A stretch of 7,192 nucleotides of DNA from Candidatus Aminicenantota bacterium (GTDB taxonomy: Bacteria; Acidobacteriota; Aminicenantia; UBA2199): contig CP070627.1 in NCBI GenBank assembly GCA_020355945.1, positions 1,511,106 through 1,518,297 of the forward strand, written 5' to 3'. Position numbers and translations under genes: made by a program. Positions 5,757-7,192 of this stretch are shown here, in pieces. Below the pieces are notes generated by a model. That model did no database searches. It worked only from the letters and a program-made list of their open reading frames with translations, and was not told where the DNA came from. The first letter of the stretch is position 1; each line of letters starts with the position of its first letter.

Positions 5757-5785
5757 AGGATACTAAATTAGAAAATAAATTACAA
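5757..5785 (-). promoter_or_regulatory. Possible promoter of the antiporter operon
   Basis: On the minus strand TTGTAA (5785-5780), a 17-nt spacer and TATCCT (5762-5757) form a weak sigma70-like pair. The predicted transcript start falls at or within a few bases of the antiporter ATG at 5750. A run of nine C (5786-5794) abuts the -35 element on its upstream side. Confidence 0.3.
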
Positions 5786-5794
5786 CCCCCCCCC
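5786..5794. repeat. Homopolymeric C9 tract (G9 on the minus strand)
   Basis: Nine consecutive C lie between the divergent antiporter and galM genes, 36-44 bp upstream of the antiporter start. Tracts of this length can slip during replication. Their place next to a promoter could alter spacing, but one sequence cannot show variation. Confidence 0.7.
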
Positions 5795-5841
5795 GGCGGT
5801 GACACAGCAATTCTTGCCTGGCACCTTAATTGAAAAGTTTT

Positions 5842-5898
5842 TTCCCATCTTCCTATCTTTGTGTACCTTTGTGTATCTTTGTGGCTAAAATTAGAATT
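5842..5898 (+). repeat. Dispersed CTTTGTG/GTGGCTAAAATT repeat, copy B
   Basis: Three CTTTGTG units at a 10-nt period (separated by TAC and TAT) are followed by GCTAAAATTAGAATT. The last 18 nt (5881-5898) are identical to the end of copy A. The repeat lies directly upstream of the galM promoter. Confidence 0.85.
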
Positions 5899-5919
5899 GT
5901 TGTGGATTTTGCAGGGCCT

Positions 5920-5947
5920 TTGACTTTTTTTCCCGGATAACTATAAT
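5920..5947 (+). promoter_or_regulatory. Strong sigma70-type promoter of galM
   Basis: TTGACT (5920-5925), a 16-nt spacer and a perfect TATAAT (5942-5947) give the best promoter in the window. Transcription should begin near 5954, leaving a leader of about 28 nt that contains the GGAGG ribosome binding site (5972-5976). Confidence 0.82.
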
Positions 5948-5981
5948 GTTATCTTAATATTTTTTCTATTCGGAGGTAGTT

Positions 5982-7124
5982 ATGAAACGGTGTAATAATA
6001 TCTTATTTATTATGGTTTTAGCCATAATACTGGTTATTTTTTCTTATTGCGGCAAAAAACCAAACAACGACACAGGAGAAACAACTAAAATGAGTATGAT
6101 TAAAAGCAATTTCGGTAAAACCAAAGAGGGCCAACCCGTTGATCTTTACACCATTACCAATGCAAACGGCATGACAGTTAAAATCACTAACTATGGCGGG
6201 ATTGTGACTTCATTGAAAGTACCGGACAAAAACGGCAAATTTGCTGATGTGGTCCTGGGGTTTGACTCACTGGATAAATATTTAGAAGGGCATCCCTATT
6301 TCGGCGCCATTGTGGGCCGTTACGGCAACCGAATTGCCAGAGGTAAATTTACTTTAAACGGCACTGAATACCAATTAGCAACCAATAACGGTGAAAACCA
6401 TCTGCACGGAGGTATCAAAGGTTTTGATAAGGTGGTATGGAACGTAGAAATAGTCAAGGAAGAAAACGAAATAGGCATCAAGTTGAGTTATTTAAGTAAA
6501 GATGGCGAAGAAGGTTACCCGGGAAACCTTTCTGCTGTTGTCACCTATACCCTGACCAATGATAATGAATTAAAAATTCACTATGAAGCAGAAACCGACA
6601 AATCCACACCGGTGAATTTAACCCATCACAGCTATTTTAACTTGAAAGGTGCCGGTAATGGAGACATCCTGGGACACCTATTGACATTTAATGCGGATCG
6701 ATTTACGCCTGTGGATGAAGGTCTTATTCCTACTGGTGAGATAAAGAGTGTTAAAGACACCCCCATGGATTTTACTGTTCTCAAAGCCATTGGTGAGCGA
6801 ATCAAACAGGTGAAAGGCGGATATGATCACAATTATGTGCTCAACGATTGGGATGGTTCTTTAAGGCGGGCGGCAAAAGTTGTTGAACCCAGGTTCGGAC
6901 GGGTGATGGAAGTATGGACTACTGAGCCGGGTTTACAATTTTATTCCGGGAATTTTTTAGATGGGACGATCAGGGGAAAAAATGGTAAAGTATATTATAA
7001 GCATTATGGTTTTTGTTTGGAGACGCAGCATTTCCCGGATTCTCCTAATAAGCTGCGGTTTCCTTCCGTTATCCTGGAGCCTGGGAAAAAATATACCCAT
7101 ACGACAATTTACAGGTTTCTTTAG
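5982..7124 (+). CDS. galM: Aldose 1-epimerase (galactose mutarotase), lipoprotein form
   Basis: This enzyme interconverts alpha and beta anomers of aldohexoses such as glucose and galactose. It has 380 residues against about 345 usual, the excess being an N-terminal export signal. MKRCNNILF is followed by a hydrophobic core and ends IFSYCGKK, a lipobox-like site with C23 as probable lipidated cysteine; Phe at -3 and Tyr at -1 are not ideal. A linker to about residue 40 leads into the beta-sandwich catalytic domain. Key residues are visible: R117 in GNRIA, H142 in NHLHGG, the catalytic acid H216 in THHSYFNL, D282 in YDHNY and the catalytic base E347 in GFCLETQHFPDSPN. The start is fixed by GGAGG 5 nt before the ATG. 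It is a single-gene unit, probably acting in the periplasm on imported or liberated sugars, with no sugar genes adjacent. Confidence 0.96.
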   Translation: MKRCNNILFIMVLAIILVIFSYCGKKPNNDTGETTKMSMIKSNFGKTKEGQPVDLYTITNANGMTVKITNYGGIVTSLKVPDKNGKFADVVLGFDSLDKYLEGHPYFGAIVGRYGNRIARGKFTLNGTEYQLATNNGENHLHGGIKGFDKVVWNVEIVKEENEIGIKLSYLSKDGEEGYPGNLSAVVTYTLTNDNELKIHYEAETDKSTPVNLTHHSYFNLKGAGNGDILGHLLTFNADRFTPVDEGLIPTGEIKSVKDTPMDFTVLKAIGERIKQVKGGYDHNYVLNDWDGSLRRAAKVVEPRFGRVMEVWTTEPGLQFYSGNFLDGTIRGKNGKVYYKHYGFCLETQHFPDSPNKLRFPSVILEPGKKYTHTTIYRFL

Positions 7125-7138
7125 GAGGACTCTTTACA

Positions 7139-7172
7139 TTTTTAGCCACAAAGGTACACAAAGGGCACAAAG
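7139..7172 (-). repeat. Dispersed CTTTGTG/GTGGCTAAAA repeat, copy C (inverted)
   Basis: On the minus strand this reads CTTTGTG-CC-CTTTGTG-TAC-CTTTGTG-GCTAAAAAT, the same three-unit structure as copy B in opposite orientation, 15 nt after the galM stop codon. galM and its promoter are thus bracketed by inverted copies about 1.25 kb apart. Confidence 0.82.
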
Positions 7173-7192
7173 AAAGACCGCTGATGAAGGCT

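Overview
This looks like a chromosomal window from a Gram-negative, AT-leaning, uncultured-type bacterium. A lipoprotein-type sugar epimerase argues for a periplasm. The gene types and the repeat-rich intergenic DNA remind me of Candidatus Aminicenantes/Acidobacteriota-like genomes, but that placement is inference from memory and was not tested.

Layout: (1) Positions 1-309 hold no gene, only AT-rich direct and inverted repeats. (2) 310-621 is a decayed toxin-antitoxin locus: the first 24 codons of a PIN-domain toxin, then a ribbon-helix-helix antitoxin that seems to have lost part of its second helix. (3) 622-1073 is non-genic: an exact-period 33-bp tandem array (four units) and one copy of a dispersed repeat that ends in GTGGCTAAAATTAGAATT. 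(4) 1129-2130 is an Obg/DRG-like GTPase with a C-terminal TGS domain behind a strong sigma70-type promoter. (5) 2235-3159 runs rightwards: a 37-residue one-helix membrane peptide, a stand-alone PTS EIIA (PtsN/FruA type) domain and a PII-like protein, tightly packed. (6) 3163-5750 runs leftwards and converges on that operon with a 3-bp gap: two non-identical CPA2-type cation/H+ antiporters. (7) 5982-7124 is a lipoprotein form of aldose 1-epimerase (galM) with an excellent promoter, bracketed by inverted copies of the dispersed repeat.

The most interesting unit is 2235-5750. A phospho-acceptor EIIA domain without EIIB or EIIC and a PII-like trimer protein without the uridylylation tyrosine sit beside two antiporters and a tiny membrane peptide. 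Both EIIA(Ntr) and PII proteins are known to act by binding transporters or their regulators, so a reasonable inference is a cation-homeostasis module in which energy or phosphorylation state (EIIA) and a nucleotide or metabolite signal (PII-like) gate paired antiporters. The sequence shows the gene content and arrangement; the regulatory link is inferred.

The epimerase, the GTPase and the toxin-antitoxin remnant look functionally unrelated to that module.
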